From contig CADDZI010000010.1 of the NCBI GenBank assembly GCA_902812405.1, positions 1-52,848 of the forward strand: 52,848 nucleotides of DNA, given 5' to 3'. Shown here piece by piece: positions 35,911 to 45,854 of the stretch (position 1 is the stretch's first letter; each line of letters begins with the position of its first letter). The notes under the pieces are model-generated. The model did not search any database, had not been told where the DNA came from, and saw only the letters and a program-made list of their open reading frames with translations. The stretch is from a bacterium. GTDB taxonomy: Bacteria > Vulcanimicrobiota > Vulcanimicrobiia > Eremiobacterales > Eremiobacteraceae. The position numbers and the translations under genes were made by a program.

Positions 35911-37181
35911 TCTTCCTCCTGCTGCCCCTGCCCAAGCATGGCGGCCGAAATGAGCGTGATGCCGCCCTCGGTGCGATGGAAGCGCCGCGCATCATCCGCC
36001 GGGTCAAAGCCGACCACGGTTCCAGCCGGCAGACGGCAGCCTTTGTCGATGACAGCCCGCCGGATGCGGCAGTGACGCCCAATGTCCACCTCGGGCAGCA
36101 CGACCGATTCTTCGACGTGACTGTACGAATTCACCCGAACGTTATTGAAGAGCAGCGACGAGCGCACGCTGGCCCCCGAGATGATGGAACCGCCGGCAAC
36201 GAGCGAATTGACCGCAGTGCCTCGGCGGTCGTCCTGATCGAAGACAAATTTGCACGGCGGCACCTGTTCCTGATATGTCCAAATCGGCCACGCGCCATCG
36301 TAGAGGTTGAGTTCCGGCACGACGTGGGTCAACCCGATGTTCGCCTCCCAGTACGCATCGACCGTGCCGACGTCGCGCCAGTACACGCTGGTGCCGCTGC
36401 CGCCCAGGCTCGCAGCCCCGAAGCGGTGGACAGCCACGCGATGGTTTGCCACCGCATACGGGATGACGTCCCTTCCGAAGTCGTGCGTGGAGGCCGCGTC
36501 GCGCGCATCGCGGTGCAGTTGTTCGTACAGGAAGGCCGCGTTGAAGCAGTAGATGCCCATGCTGGCCAGGGCGCGCTCCGGGTTGTCGGGAAGGGCCAAC
36601 GGATGTGGACTCTTCTCCGCGAAGGCGACGACCCGGCCGTCCTCGGCCACGCGCATCGTGCCAAGCGCCGTCGCCTCGGCCAGCGAGACCTCGAATCCGC
36701 CGACCGTCACGTCTGCGCCGCTGCGCACGTGGTCGGCCAACATGCGCCCGTAATCCATCTTGTAGACGTGGTCGCCGGCCAGGATCAGAATGTAGTGCGG
36801 ATTGTGGGCGCGGATGATGTCGAGGTTTTGGAGGATGGCGTTGGCGGTTCCCGTGTACCAGGTTTCGGCTGTGCGCTGCGAGGCCGGCATTAACTCGATG
36901 AACTCGTCGAATTCGCCGCGCAAGAATCCCCAACCTCGTTGGATGTGGCGCATGAGGCTGTGCGCCTTGTACTGGGTGACGACACCGATGCGCCGGATGC
37001 CGGAATTGATGCAGTTCGACAGGGGAAAGTCGATGAGGCGGAACTTCCCGCCAAACGGCACCGCCGGCTTGGCCCGCCACTGCGTCAGGTCCCGCAGCCG
37101 CGAGCCGCGACCGCCGGCCAAGACCAGCGCCAGGGTGCTTTTCGTCAAGACGCTAACGTAGCGCGGGGTCTGGGCGTTCAT
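35907..37181 (-). CDS. glgC: Glucose-1-phosphate adenylyltransferase
   Basis: A 424-residue GlgC that makes ADP-glucose, the committed step of bacterial glycogen synthesis. The N-terminal nucleotide motif LALVLAGGRGSRLRDLTQWR, then AKPAVPFGGKFRLIDFPLSN, is intact. Also seen are ILILAGDHVYKMDYGRM, the FAEKS segment after RVVAF, and a C-terminal left-handed beta-helix (SIISGASVRSSLLFNNVRVN). Regulation by fructose 1,6-bisphosphate or pyruvate is common in the family but not readable here. glgB is divergent and glgA is not in the window. Confidence 0.96.
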   Translation of the reverse strand: MNAQTPRYVSVLTKSTLALVLAGGRGSRLRDLTQWRAKPAVPFGGKFRLIDFPLSNCINSGIRRIGVVTQYKAHSLMRHIQRGWGFLRGEFDEFIELMPASQRTAETWYTGTANAILQNLDIIRAHNPHYILILAGDHVYKMDYGRMLADHVRSGADVTVGGFEVSLAEATALGTMRVAEDGRVVAFAEKSPHPLALPDNPERALASMGIYCFNAAFLYEQLHRDARDAASTHDFGRDVIPYAVANHRVAVHRFGAASLGGSGTSVYWRDVGTVDAYWEANIGLTHVVPELNLYDGAWPIWTYQEQVPPCKFVFDQDDRRGTAVNSLVAGGSIISGASVRSSLLFNNVRVNSYSHVEESVVLPEVDIGRHCRIRRAVIDKGCRLPAGTVVGFDPADDARRFHRTEGGITLISAAMLGQGQQEEE

Positions 37182-37276
37182 GCCTGCCTTTCGTAGTCGC
37201 CCCGGTGGGGCGCTCCGTACGATGATGCGAGGAAGAAGGGAGCGCTAGATTCTCGCACGCCGCGCTCTTCACCGCT

Positions 37277-39202
37277 ATGGTTGATCCAGCCGACTTGCGA
37301 CGGTTCCATTCGGGCATCCTGGACGACGCGTACCGGGTGCTGGGCGCCCACTGCCTGCAGCGAGAAGGACGCCACGGGGTGCGCTTTGTCACCTGGGCAC
37401 CTCATGCGGCGCGGGTTTCCGTCGTCGGGGACTTCAACCAGTGGGATGGCCGGCGCCACCCCATGGAGCGCCTTGACCGCCGGGGTATGTGGGGTCTTTT
37501 CGTACCAGGCCTCGGCCCCGGCACCCAGTACAAGTTCGAAATTGAAAACGCCGAGAACGGGCGCTTGGTGATCAAGACCGACCCCTATGCCCGCGCCTTT
37601 GCCGCGCCGTCGAACACCAATGCGCTGGTCGCCGGCCCCAGCCGGTATCGCTGGCGCGACGCGGCGTGGCTTGCGCGGCGGGCAGCTTGGGACTGGCAGC
37701 GATCACCGCTTCTCATCTACGAGGTGCACCTCGGATCCTGGTGCCGGCCTGCGGACGGCTCTCGCCTTCCCTATGCGGTTCTAGCGGCCGGGCTTACGGA
37801 CTACGCCCGCCGACTGCACGACACGCATCTGGAACTGCTGCCTGTGTTCGAGCATCCGCTCGAGGAGTCGTTGGGCTACCAGGTAACGGGGTACTTTGCG
37901 CCGACTAGCCGCTTCGGCACGCCGGATGATTTCCGCGCCTTCGTCGACCACTGCCACGCCGAGGGAGTCGGCGTCATCGTCGATTGGGTGCCCCTGCATT
38001 TCCCCAAGGACGAATGGGCCTTGGCTGAATTCGACGGCGCCGCTCTCTACGAGCGCGACGATCCGTCGATGGCCGAGCATCCCCAGTGGCAGACGCTGAT
38101 TTTCAACTATGGCCGGCCCGAAGTCCGCACGTTCCTACTCAGCAACGCCCTGTACTGGCTGCGCGAATTCCACGTCGACGGTTTGCGGGTGGATGCGGTC
38201 TCGTCGATGCTGTACCTCGACGATGGACGGGTCGGACGAGCCTTTCGCCCCAACCCTTTGGGCGGGCGCGAAAATCTGCCCGCCGTCCGCTTTCTGCGCG
38301 AGATGACGGCGCTATGCGCACGCTCGGTCCCGGGCACGCTGACCATCGCCGAGGAATCGACGTCGTGGCCGGCGGTCTCGCGCCCGCCCGAGCGGGGAGG
38401 GCTCGGTTTCTCGCTGCGCTGGAACATGGGGTGGGTCCACGACACGCTCTCCTACCTGGGGTTGCCATGGTCCGAGCGCCCGCGCAACCACCACAAGTTG
38501 ACCTTCGAGCGGATGTACGGGGCGGGCGAACGCTTCGTGCTGGCGTTGTCGCACGACGAGGTGGCGGCCGGGCGCGGCGCACTCGTCGAGCAGATGTACG
38601 GCACGTGGGAGGAGCGTTTGGCGCAGGTGCGGCTTCTCATGCTGTACCTGGCGGCGTACCCCGGCAAGAAGCTGCACTTCATGGGTGTTGAGTGTGGCCA
38701 GCCGCAGGCATGGGATCCGACGTCGGAGGTCGACTGGAATGCCGCCGCAAGCCCGCAGCACGAAGGCATCCGGCGATTGGTCTGCGACCTCAACGCCCTC
38801 GTCGCGTCGAATCCAGCGCTGCACGCGGGCGATTTCGAGGGCGATGGCTTCGGATGGCTTGAGCCCAACGATGCCGGGCATTGCGTGCTGGCGTTTGCCC
38901 GCCGCGGAGGCGGCGTGACGGCCCTAGCAGTTCTCAATTTCTCTCCGCGCCGTGTTGCCCAGTACCGGCTGGGTGCACCGCAGGCGGACGGCTGGGAGCT
39001 TGCCGTCTCCAGCGATGCGGCGGCATATGGGGGTGATGCGGCGACGGCGCTTCTGACGCCGGACGCCGAGGACATCGCATGGCAAGGGTATCCCCATTCG
39101 GTCCGTTTGCAGCTCGGTTCTCTTGCGGGTGCCATCGTCACAGTTGGCTCAAGGGGATCTCCAAAGGCGTATGGGTCCCATGCGAGGCCTGGACCTATTT
39201 GA
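37277..39202 (+). CDS. glgB: 1,4-alpha-glucan branching enzyme
   Basis: A 641-residue GH13 branching enzyme that forms alpha-1,6 branches in glycogen. An N-terminal CBM48 domain (GVRFVTWAPHAARVSVVGDF) is followed by the catalytic barrel with YEVHLGSW and GVGVIVDWVP. The nucleophile Asp306 is in HVDGLRVDAVSSM, the acid/base Glu in LTIAEESTSWP and the transition-state Asp in LALSHDEV. The C-terminal beta domain is complete. The last ~20 residues (after GAIVTVGS) look foreign and end close to the remains of a toxin-antitoxin pair. That tail may be read-through created when the pair inserted or decayed. Confidence 0.94.
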   Translation: MVDPADLRRFHSGILDDAYRVLGAHCLQREGRHGVRFVTWAPHAARVSVVGDFNQWDGRRHPMERLDRRGMWGLFVPGLGPGTQYKFEIENAENGRLVIKTDPYARAFAAPSNTNALVAGPSRYRWRDAAWLARRAAWDWQRSPLLIYEVHLGSWCRPADGSRLPYAVLAAGLTDYARRLHDTHLELLPVFEHPLEESLGYQVTGYFAPTSRFGTPDDFRAFVDHCHAEGVGVIVDWVPLHFPKDEWALAEFDGAALYERDDPSMAEHPQWQTLIFNYGRPEVRTFLLSNALYWLREFHVDGLRVDAVSSMLYLDDGRVGRAFRPNPLGGRENLPAVRFLREMTALCARSVPGTLTIAEESTSWPAVSRPPERGGLGFSLRWNMGWVHDTLSYLGLPWSERPRNHHKLTFERMYGAGERFVLALSHDEVAAGRGALVEQMYGTWEERLAQVRLLMLYLAAYPGKKLHFMGVECGQPQAWDPTSEVDWNAAASPQHEGIRRLVCDLNALVASNPALHAGDFEGDGFGWLEPNDAGHCVLAFARRGGGVTALAVLNFSPRRVAQYRLGAPQADGWELAVSSDAAAYGGDAATALLTPDAEDIAWQGYPHSVRLQLGSLAGAIVTVGSRGSPKAYGSHARPGPI

Positions 39203-39204
39203 CT

Positions 39205-39342
39205 AGACTAACCGGTCGACTTGTACCAGTGGCAATGCCCAAGCCCAGCCAGGCATTTGGTCGAGACCGCGGCAAGGTGAAGATGGCTCCAGACGTCGAG
39301 GCGACGCCCTCCGATTTTGGCACTACGGACAAGGTCGGGTGA
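39205..39342 (+). pseudogene. Phd/YefM-type antitoxin remnant (C-terminal part)
   Basis: The translation RLVPVAMPKPSQAFGRDRGK, then VKMAPDVEATPSDFG, resembles the C-terminal toxin-binding tail of Phd/YefM antitoxins (pattern RLVP...FG..RGKI.IAPDFD...). The N-terminal DNA-binding half is missing and no start is present. It is followed immediately by a VapC-like fragment, which is the standard antitoxin-toxin order. Confidence 0.5.
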
Positions 39343-39455
39343 TCCGGCTTCTCATCGCGCAAGCCATGGTCGAGCAGCCGACGATCCTGACCACCGATCG
39401 CAGCTTCGTTCCGTACCGTGTGTCCATGCTGCGTCTCGGCGCCCGGCGGCGTTAA
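39321..39455 (+). pseudogene. VapC-like PIN toxin remnant (C-terminal part)
   Basis: IRLLIAQAMVEQPTILTTDR, then SFVPYRVSMLRL and a stop, matches the C-terminal third of VapC PIN-domain ribonucleases (usual form DPFDRLLIAQALVE..TLVTRD..F..Y). The catalytic Asp of the last motif is in TTDRSF. The residues just upstream (HYGQGRV) depart from the expected DPFD pattern, and the N-terminal two thirds are absent. This is a decayed toxin gene overlapping the antitoxin remnant. Confidence 0.6.
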
Positions 39456-39573
39456 CCGGTTCCGGCATCCCTCGCCCGCCGGCGCCAACCGGTCCGGGTA
39501 GCCGCGCGCGGGCCGCCATATGTCACGCGGGCGCGGCCGAGCGGACGAAGCGGCGATCGACCTGCGGATGCGG

Positions 39574-41312
<1,739 letters not shown>

Positions 41313-41397
41313 GCATTCTTTCGAGGCGCCGCGGCCCCGCCCTGCGACGCCGGCACGCCTGCCTCCCGTCAGAGGATCCTTCCGGGGGTGCGTTCTC

Positions 41398-41612
41398 GTA
41401 GCGGCCGCGCTTGCGCGGCCGCATAGGCGGCTGATAGAACGTACCACCTGGCACGACGGCGCAACAGCTGCACATGCCCGTCCCCGCCGCGTGCAGTCGT
41501 AGCGGCCGCGCTTGCGCGGCCGATGGAACCTGACGCGTTGGATGCGATGGCCCCACAAGACGGGATGTTCTCCTGTCGCGCAAGCGCTAACGCTACGGTT
41601 TTGTGGGTAACG
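41398..41612. repeat. Palindromic repeats upstream of thiC riboswitch
   Basis: Two near-identical palindromes, GTAGCGGCCGCGCTTGCGCG (41398, continuing GCCGC) and again at 41499 (continuing GCCGATGGAACC), belong to the window-wide family. They carry its left GTAGC and right GATGGAAC flanks. A third, imperfect copy (GTCGCGCAAGCGCTAACGC, 41574-41592) is followed by GTTTTGTGGGTAACG, the same 15 bases found reversed at 16075-16089. The region separates cytochrome b/c from the thiC leader; no gene is seen in it. Confidence 0.8.
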
Positions 41613-41657
41613 TGTCTGGGACACCGGCGCAAGCGTGACTACCGTTGTCGAGGCAGC

Positions 41658-43154
41658 CTACTTGGCGAGCGCTTGCACTTGCGCCGCCGTCACCGCGGGT
41701 GCCTTATTGCCCCACGCACTGCGAATGTAGGTGATGACGGCGGCGATCTGCGCCGGCGTCAACTTATCTTTCCATGCCGGCATGACGCCGTTGTATGTCA
41801 CGCCCTTGACCTGCACGGCCCCGTGCAGACCGTTGAGCACGGTGAGGATGACCCGCTGCGGATCGCCAGTCACGTATGAGTTGCCGGCCAGAGGCGGAAA
41901 GGCGCCCGGTTGGCCCTGCCCGTTGGCGCCGTGGCAGCTGGCGCAATTCTGCGCGAAAATCTGATCGCCGGCCGGCGCGGCCGCGGACGCCATGCTGCCG
42001 GGCGCTGGCGCCGGGCTGCCGATCGAGACGATCGGCGCGAAATCCGCCAGGCTGGGGTTACGCGGCGCCCCGTAGCCGACGACGGGCTGTTGGCCGGACG
42101 GGCTGGCCGCTTGCTCTGCGGCGATGATCTTTGCCGAGTAAATCGTGATGCCGACGATCGCCCCCACGCTGAGAATCGTCAACGTGACGAGGTACGGCCG
42201 GCGTGCGAGAACCCGGCTCGGGTTGCGATCCAACCACGGCAAGAGCAGGAGCACCAGCGAGAAGATGCCGGGGAGGATCACGGTCGGCACGAGCGACAGA
42301 TTCTGCGGGAACATCCGCAAGAGCCCGTAGAGGGCGTAGAAGTACCAGGCCGGTGCCGGCACAAACTGCGAGTTGTTGGGATCGGCTTTGGCTAGCAAAG
42401 GCGCCGGCATGAAGACCGCAAGCAGCACGATGACGGCAACCACCGCCAGTGCGGTCAGCGTCTCAATGTACACCTGATCGGGATAGAAACGCCCGAACCG
42501 CGTGGGAGGCTCATCCTGCGGCGGCCCGGCCGCCCCATTGTGTTTGAAGATGAAGAGGTGCAAGCCGACCAGCCCGACGAGCAGCGCCGGCGTCGCCCAG
42601 ACGTGGAGTCCGAAGAAGCGCCCGATGGTCAAGGTGCCCAGCGTCGAACCGTCGCTCAGGAAGTGGTAGATGAACGGCCCGACGATCGGCACGCTGGCCG
42701 CGATGTTGATGGCCACCTGCGTGGCAAAGTACGCGTTGAGATCCCACGGCAGCAAGTACCCCGTGAGGCCCATCGAGAGGACGAAGAAAAAGAGCAGGAC
42801 GCCCACCACCCACTGCAGCTCGCGCGGTTTCTTGTAGGCTCCGAACATCAGCACTTGCAAGAGGTGCATGGACATGAGGACGATCATGGCCGAGGCACCC
42901 CAATAGTGGAGGCTGATGAGGAACGAGCCGAGGTAGACGTGCTTGTAAATGAAGAGGGTCGATTCCCACGCGGTCAGGCTCGATGGCTGGTAGTAGAAGG
43001 TCAGGATGATGCCGGTGATGATCTGAATGGCGAAGACGATGAGCGTTGCGCTGCCGAAGACGTACCAGTAGCTGACCCCTCCCGGGACGTCCTCCGTGAG
43101 GAAGTTGCGGATCCAGGTTGGGATGCCGGTGCGGCTCTCAAGCCATTCGATCAT
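41658..43154 (-). CDS. Cytochrome b fused to a C-terminal cytochrome c domain
   Basis: A 498-residue protein. The N-terminal ~330 residues form a full-length cytochrome b with about eight membrane helices. Heme ligands are in the ISLHYWGASAMIVLMSMHLL and FFGLHVWATPALLVGLVGLH segments, and the Qo-site signature is in PAPAWYFYALYGLLRM. A Pro/Ala/Gly linker leads to a c-type heme domain with CASCH at residues 404-408 and the axial Met in NGVMPAW. This would carry electrons from the quinol-oxidising bc complex onward without a separate c1. The Rieske gene is just upstream. Confidence 0.92.
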   Translation of the reverse strand: MIEWLESRTGIPTWIRNFLTEDVPGGVSYWYVFGSATLIVFAIQIITGIILTFYYQPSSLTAWESTLFIYKHVYLGSFLISLHYWGASAMIVLMSMHLLQVLMFGAYKKPRELQWVVGVLLFFFVLSMGLTGYLLPWDLNAYFATQVAINIAASVPIVGPFIYHFLSDGSTLGTLTIGRFFGLHVWATPALLVGLVGLHLFIFKHNGAAGPPQDEPPTRFGRFYPDQVYIETLTALAVVAVIVLLAVFMPAPLLAKADPNNSQFVPAPAWYFYALYGLLRMFPQNLSLVPTVILPGIFSLVLLLLPWLDRNPSRVLARRPYLVTLTILSVGAIVGITIYSAKIIAAEQAASPSGQQPVVGYGAPRNPSLADFAPIVSIGSPAPAPGSMASAAAPAGDQIFAQNCASCHGANGQGQPGAFPPLAGNSYVTGDPQRVILTVLNGLHGAVQVKGVTYNGVMPAWKDKLTPAQIAAVITYIRSAWGNKAPAVTAAQVQALAK

Positions 43155-43172
43155 GAATCCTCTCCCCGCCGG

Positions 43173-43844
43173 TTACCAGTACGAGACGCGCAGAATGCTC
43201 GGCGTGTTGGCCGCGTACTTGACCCACTCGACCTCCGCCATGCCGCTTTGCTCGCGGAAGGGCAGCGGATCCAAGCCGCGCGGCGCGGGTCCGATGTATT
43301 GCCCCTGCGCGTTCTTCTTGTGCACGCCGAACTTGGTGAACTCTGAACCGTGGCAGGGGCACAGAAATGCGCCCAGGCCCTCATCCCAGTCGTACTTGCA
43401 GTTTAGGTGCGGGCAGAGTGGGCTCCACATGACAAAACCGAGCTGCCCGACCTCGAACCCTAAGGCTTGCGTCGCTTGCGGCGTGAAGAGGTCGGGCCGT
43501 TCGGCCTGCAATGTCTGCAGCTCGCCCGGCGCCAGCTTGACGCCCCACACGTAGTACTCGGTGTCCATCTTGAAGTAGCCGTCGGTAACAAGCTTGCGGA
43601 AGAAAATCTTGATCGGTTTGTCGGTCGTGTGCTCGAGTTCGGCAAACTCGTCCTTGTTGAGCGGCGAGTAGCCTTTGTTGGCGTCGACGAGTTCCCGGCT
43701 GGGCACGAGCGTCGTGACGAGCGGAATGGCAAGCCCCAACCCGACCAGCGTACCGGTTGCGATCGTCGCTCGCGCTAAAAACGCGCGCCGGCTGATCTCC
43801 TCCGGCGTGCCCGGATCCTGGTATGCCTTTGCCTCATGAGCCAC
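43173..43844 (-). CDS. Rieske iron-sulfur subunit of a bc-type complex
   Basis: A 223-residue protein starting at a GTG after AGGTGAGGCGG. SRRAFLARATIATGTLVGLG near the N-terminus is a Tat-type signal and anchor. The 2Fe-2S site is CPHLNCKYDWDEGLGAFLCP, with Cys144/His146 and Cys162/His165 as ligands and Cys149/Cys164 for the disulfide. It accepts an electron from quinol and passes it to the heme of the fused cytochrome. It is 18 bases ahead of the cytochrome b/c gene, so the two form a minimal operon. A separate c1 gene is not seen. Confidence 0.93.
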   Translation of the reverse strand: MAHEAKAYQDPGTPEEISRRAFLARATIATGTLVGLGLAIPLVTTLVPSRELVDANKGYSPLNKDEFAELEHTTDKPIKIFFRKLVTDGYFKMDTEYYVWGVKLAPGELQTLQAERPDLFTPQATQALGFEVGQLGFVMWSPLCPHLNCKYDWDEGLGAFLCPCHGSEFTKFGVHKKNAQGQYIGPAPRGLDPLPFREQSGMAEVEWVKYAANTPSILRVSYW

Positions 43845-44154
43845 GTCCGCCTCACCTCCGCCTCTCGTCCCCGTCGCGCTCGTCTACGCCACCTGCGGAC
43901 CGGCATGCGCTCATCTGGTCGCTCGAGCGCAACCCCTTACCAAGCACTGGAGCCGCTCCGGCACCGGTGGAACCGCAGCAATATCCCCGGGGTTTGTGCC
44001 ATTCGGTCCTCGGGCCTTGTCCGCAACGGGAAAATGTAGCAGCCACACGTGCCACCGGCTGCTGCTTCGGCCACAAGCCGGACTCCGGCCGCGTCTCCGC
44101 CTGCCCCTGGAGCAAAAGACCCCGCGCTCAGGTGTCGGCGCAAGGGTAAGGAAA
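43845..44154. other. Intergenic region without supported gene
   Basis: About 310 bases lie between the 3' end of the OsmC gene and the start of the Rieske gene. Small frames exist on both strands, but none shows a domain or a ribosome site. A short inverted pattern (GTCGCTCGAGCGCAAC, 43918) resembles a decayed copy of the palindromic repeat family. No clear promoter box was found. Confidence 0.4.
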
Positions 44155-44661
44155 CTACATGAACAGCGTCTGCACGCAGACGCCGCGAGACAGGGTTTGG
44201 TAGACGACACAGTAGCGCTCGGTCAGCTTCTGCAGGGTTGCCAATTCCCCGCTCGAGGCGGCGGTGTCCAGCTCAAAGCGCAGGCGGATGGCAGTGAAAC
44301 CCACCGGCACGTCGCGCTCGACGCCGAGCGTGCCTCGCACGTCGAGATCTCCCTCGGCCGTGATCCGGCCGCCCCGCACGGCAATGCCGGTGCTTGCCGC
44401 CACCGCGCGCAGCGTCACGCCGGCGCAGGCGACGAGAGCCTGCAAGAGCATGTCGCCCGAGCACACCTGCGTGCCGTCCCCGCCCGTCGCGGGATGCAGA
44501 CCCGCTTCCACCAACGCCTTCGCCGTCTGGACGCTGCACGTGATCCCTTCCGCATCTCCCAACGAGCCGGCGGCACGTAACGTAATGAGGGCGCTGTGTG
44601 GATGCTCCCGGTAGCGGACCTTTAAAGGCGCCTGACGGCTTTTGAGATCGGCCGAGTTCAC
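44155..44661 (-). CDS. OsmC/Ohr family peroxiredoxin-like protein
   Basis: A 168-residue protein from a GTG that overlaps the stop of the small zinc-ribbon gene (GTGA). The OsmC fold is recognisable from GGDGTQVCSGDMLLQALVAC, AGVTLRAVAASTGI, and the C-terminal LQKLTERYCVVYQTLS. The two Cys (in LVACAG and RYCVVYQ) match the thiol pair of the family, which reduces organic hydroperoxides. It belongs to the broader OsmC group rather than to classical Ohr. The tight coupling to the upstream small protein suggests a shared redox role. Confidence 0.82.
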   Translation of the reverse strand: MNSADLKSRQAPLKVRYREHPHSALITLRAAGSLGDAEGITCSVQTAKALVEAGLHPATGGDGTQVCSGDMLLQALVACAGVTLRAVAASTGIAVRGGRITAEGDLDVRGTLGVERDVPVGFTAIRLRFELDTAASSGELATLQKLTERYCVVYQTLSRGVCVQTLFM

Positions 44662-44879
44662 GATTCCGAGGCGTACGCGACGCTTGCGGGTATCTCGCGG
44701 TTCCACCACGAGCAGATGATCGGCTCCCCGGGCACGCAGGTTTCTTCGCGTGCGCCGGCCGACGCCATGTCGGGCAGCTCTTCCAAACGGCCTTGCATGA
44801 GGCAGGTTTCGCAGACGGCGTGTCCGTCAACGTTATACACGTCGCCGCTCTTGATGCCACAGATGCTGCATTTTGTCAT
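44658..44879 (-). CDS. Small zinc-ribbon protein
   Basis: A 73-residue protein from an internal ATG (a longer frame has no support). MTKCSICGIKSGDVYNVDGH, then AVCETC, gives two CxxC pairs spaced as in zinc ribbons. A short C-terminal tail includes two further Cys (EETCVPGEPIICSWWNRE). I do not recognise a named family. It is directly coupled to the OsmC gene by a GTGA overlap. It could deliver metal or act as a redox sensor; both are guesses. Confidence 0.6.
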   Translation of the reverse strand: MTKCSICGIKSGDVYNVDGHAVCETCLMQGRLEELPDMASAGAREETCVPGEPIICSWWNREIPASVAYASES

Positions 44880-45090
44880 TGCGCCCGCCTTCATGCCGGC
44901 TGCGGTACTGGCTCCTTGCTCTCGGGCGTGCAAGATCCTGGCGACCAGACGTTTGGTACAGGGGCCCAAAAGCTAGCTTGGGCTTGCGCCTGCGTGCGGC
45001 TGGGCGCCGAACAATCTCTTCGAGACGATGTCTGCACACCCCATACAGCGCGCCTGCGCGCCGGTGCGCGCGCTCAAAAATCTCGCAACC

Positions 45091-45117
45091 TTGGTCGCCG
45101 CAAAGGGCGACCGCTAT
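45091..45117. repeat. Diverged copy of the palindromic repeat
   Basis: GGTCGCCGCAAAGGGCGACC followed by GCTAT is an imperfect member of the repeat family (stem GGTCGC/GCGACC). It is in the divergent region between the zinc-ribbon gene and the GntR gene. Apart from this and the operator-like palindrome, nothing else is seen in 44880-45173. Confidence 0.5.
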
Positions 45118-45155
45118 CGCATGGACGCTCGCTACGGAGCAGGGTTTTTGCTAAT

Positions 45156-45176
45156 CATTGCCGACAATCGACAATG
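45156..45176. promoter_or_regulatory. Possible GntR operator overlapping the start codon
   Basis: CATTGCCGACAATCGACAAT plus G is a 21-base near-palindrome (CATTGnCGAnnnTCGnCAATG, 16 of 20 arm bases matching). It spans the sequence just before and including the ATG of the GntR gene. Operators of FadR-subfamily regulators are often imperfect palindromes of this size near their own start. This suggests autoregulation. Confidence 0.45.
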
Positions 45177-45854
45177 ATAAGCATGTTGCAACCGGAAAAA
45201 CCGGTGCGCGGCCCCATCGAGCGATCTTCAACCTCGGCCAAAGTCGCCGAGTACCTTCGTCAACGGATCACCGACGGCACGCTCAAACCCGGCCAGCGCA
45301 TCAACGAATTGACGCTCGCCGCCGAGCTCGGCGTCAGCCGCAGTCCGGTGCGCGAAGCTCTCGCGATGCTCGCCGGCGAAGGCCTCGTGCGCGTCACGCC
45401 GTACAAGGGGACGTTCGTCACGCCGCTCAGCCGGGAGCGTTTTCGCGACCTCCTCGACTTCCGCGTGGCACTCGAACAATTCGCCGTCCGTCGCGCCATC
45501 GAGCGTGCCACGCCCAAGGAGCTGCAGCGCCTGGCAGCGGTGATCGACGAGATGCGCGAGCACGCGCGCAGCGGCAACTTCCTGGGCGCGGTCGAGTCCG
45601 ATCTCAGGGCCCACGAGGTGTTGGTCTCCATGGCCGCCAGCCCTTTGCTGGAGCAAACCTTCCAGCAATTGCTGGGCGAATTCCGGCTGTACATTGCGGC
45701 GACCATACGTCATTACGAAGGCATCGATGAACTGGCCACCGAGCATGCTGCGCTTTTGGCTGCGATTCGGGCCCGGCGGCGCAGCCGCGCGGTGTCCATC
45801 ATCGAACGCCACATCGTCCACGGCTTTGCCGGAGCTTTGGAGGAGCTTGCATGA
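45174..45854 (+). CDS. GntR family regulator (FadR subfamily, FCD domain)
   Basis: A 226-residue regulator. The N-terminal winged helix has YLRQRITDGTLKPGQRINEL and the recognition helix LGVSRSPVREALAMLAGEGL, then VTPYKGTFV. The C-terminal all-helical FCD domain has RDLLDFRVALEQFAVRRAIE, conserved DLRAHEVLV (metal or ligand site) and HAALLAAIRARRR with RHIVHG. Such proteins repress catabolic operons and respond to an organic acid. The stop overlaps the aminotransferase start (ATGA), so it controls its own operon. The start may also be the ATG three codons later. Confidence 0.9.
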   Translation: MISMLQPEKPVRGPIERSSTSAKVAEYLRQRITDGTLKPGQRINELTLAAELGVSRSPVREALAMLAGEGLVRVTPYKGTFVTPLSRERFRDLLDFRVALEQFAVRRAIERATPKELQRLAAVIDEMREHARSGNFLGAVESDLRAHEVLVSMAASPLLEQTFQQLLGEFRLYIAATIRHYEGIDELATEHAALLAAIRARRRSRAVSIIERHIVHGFAGALEELA

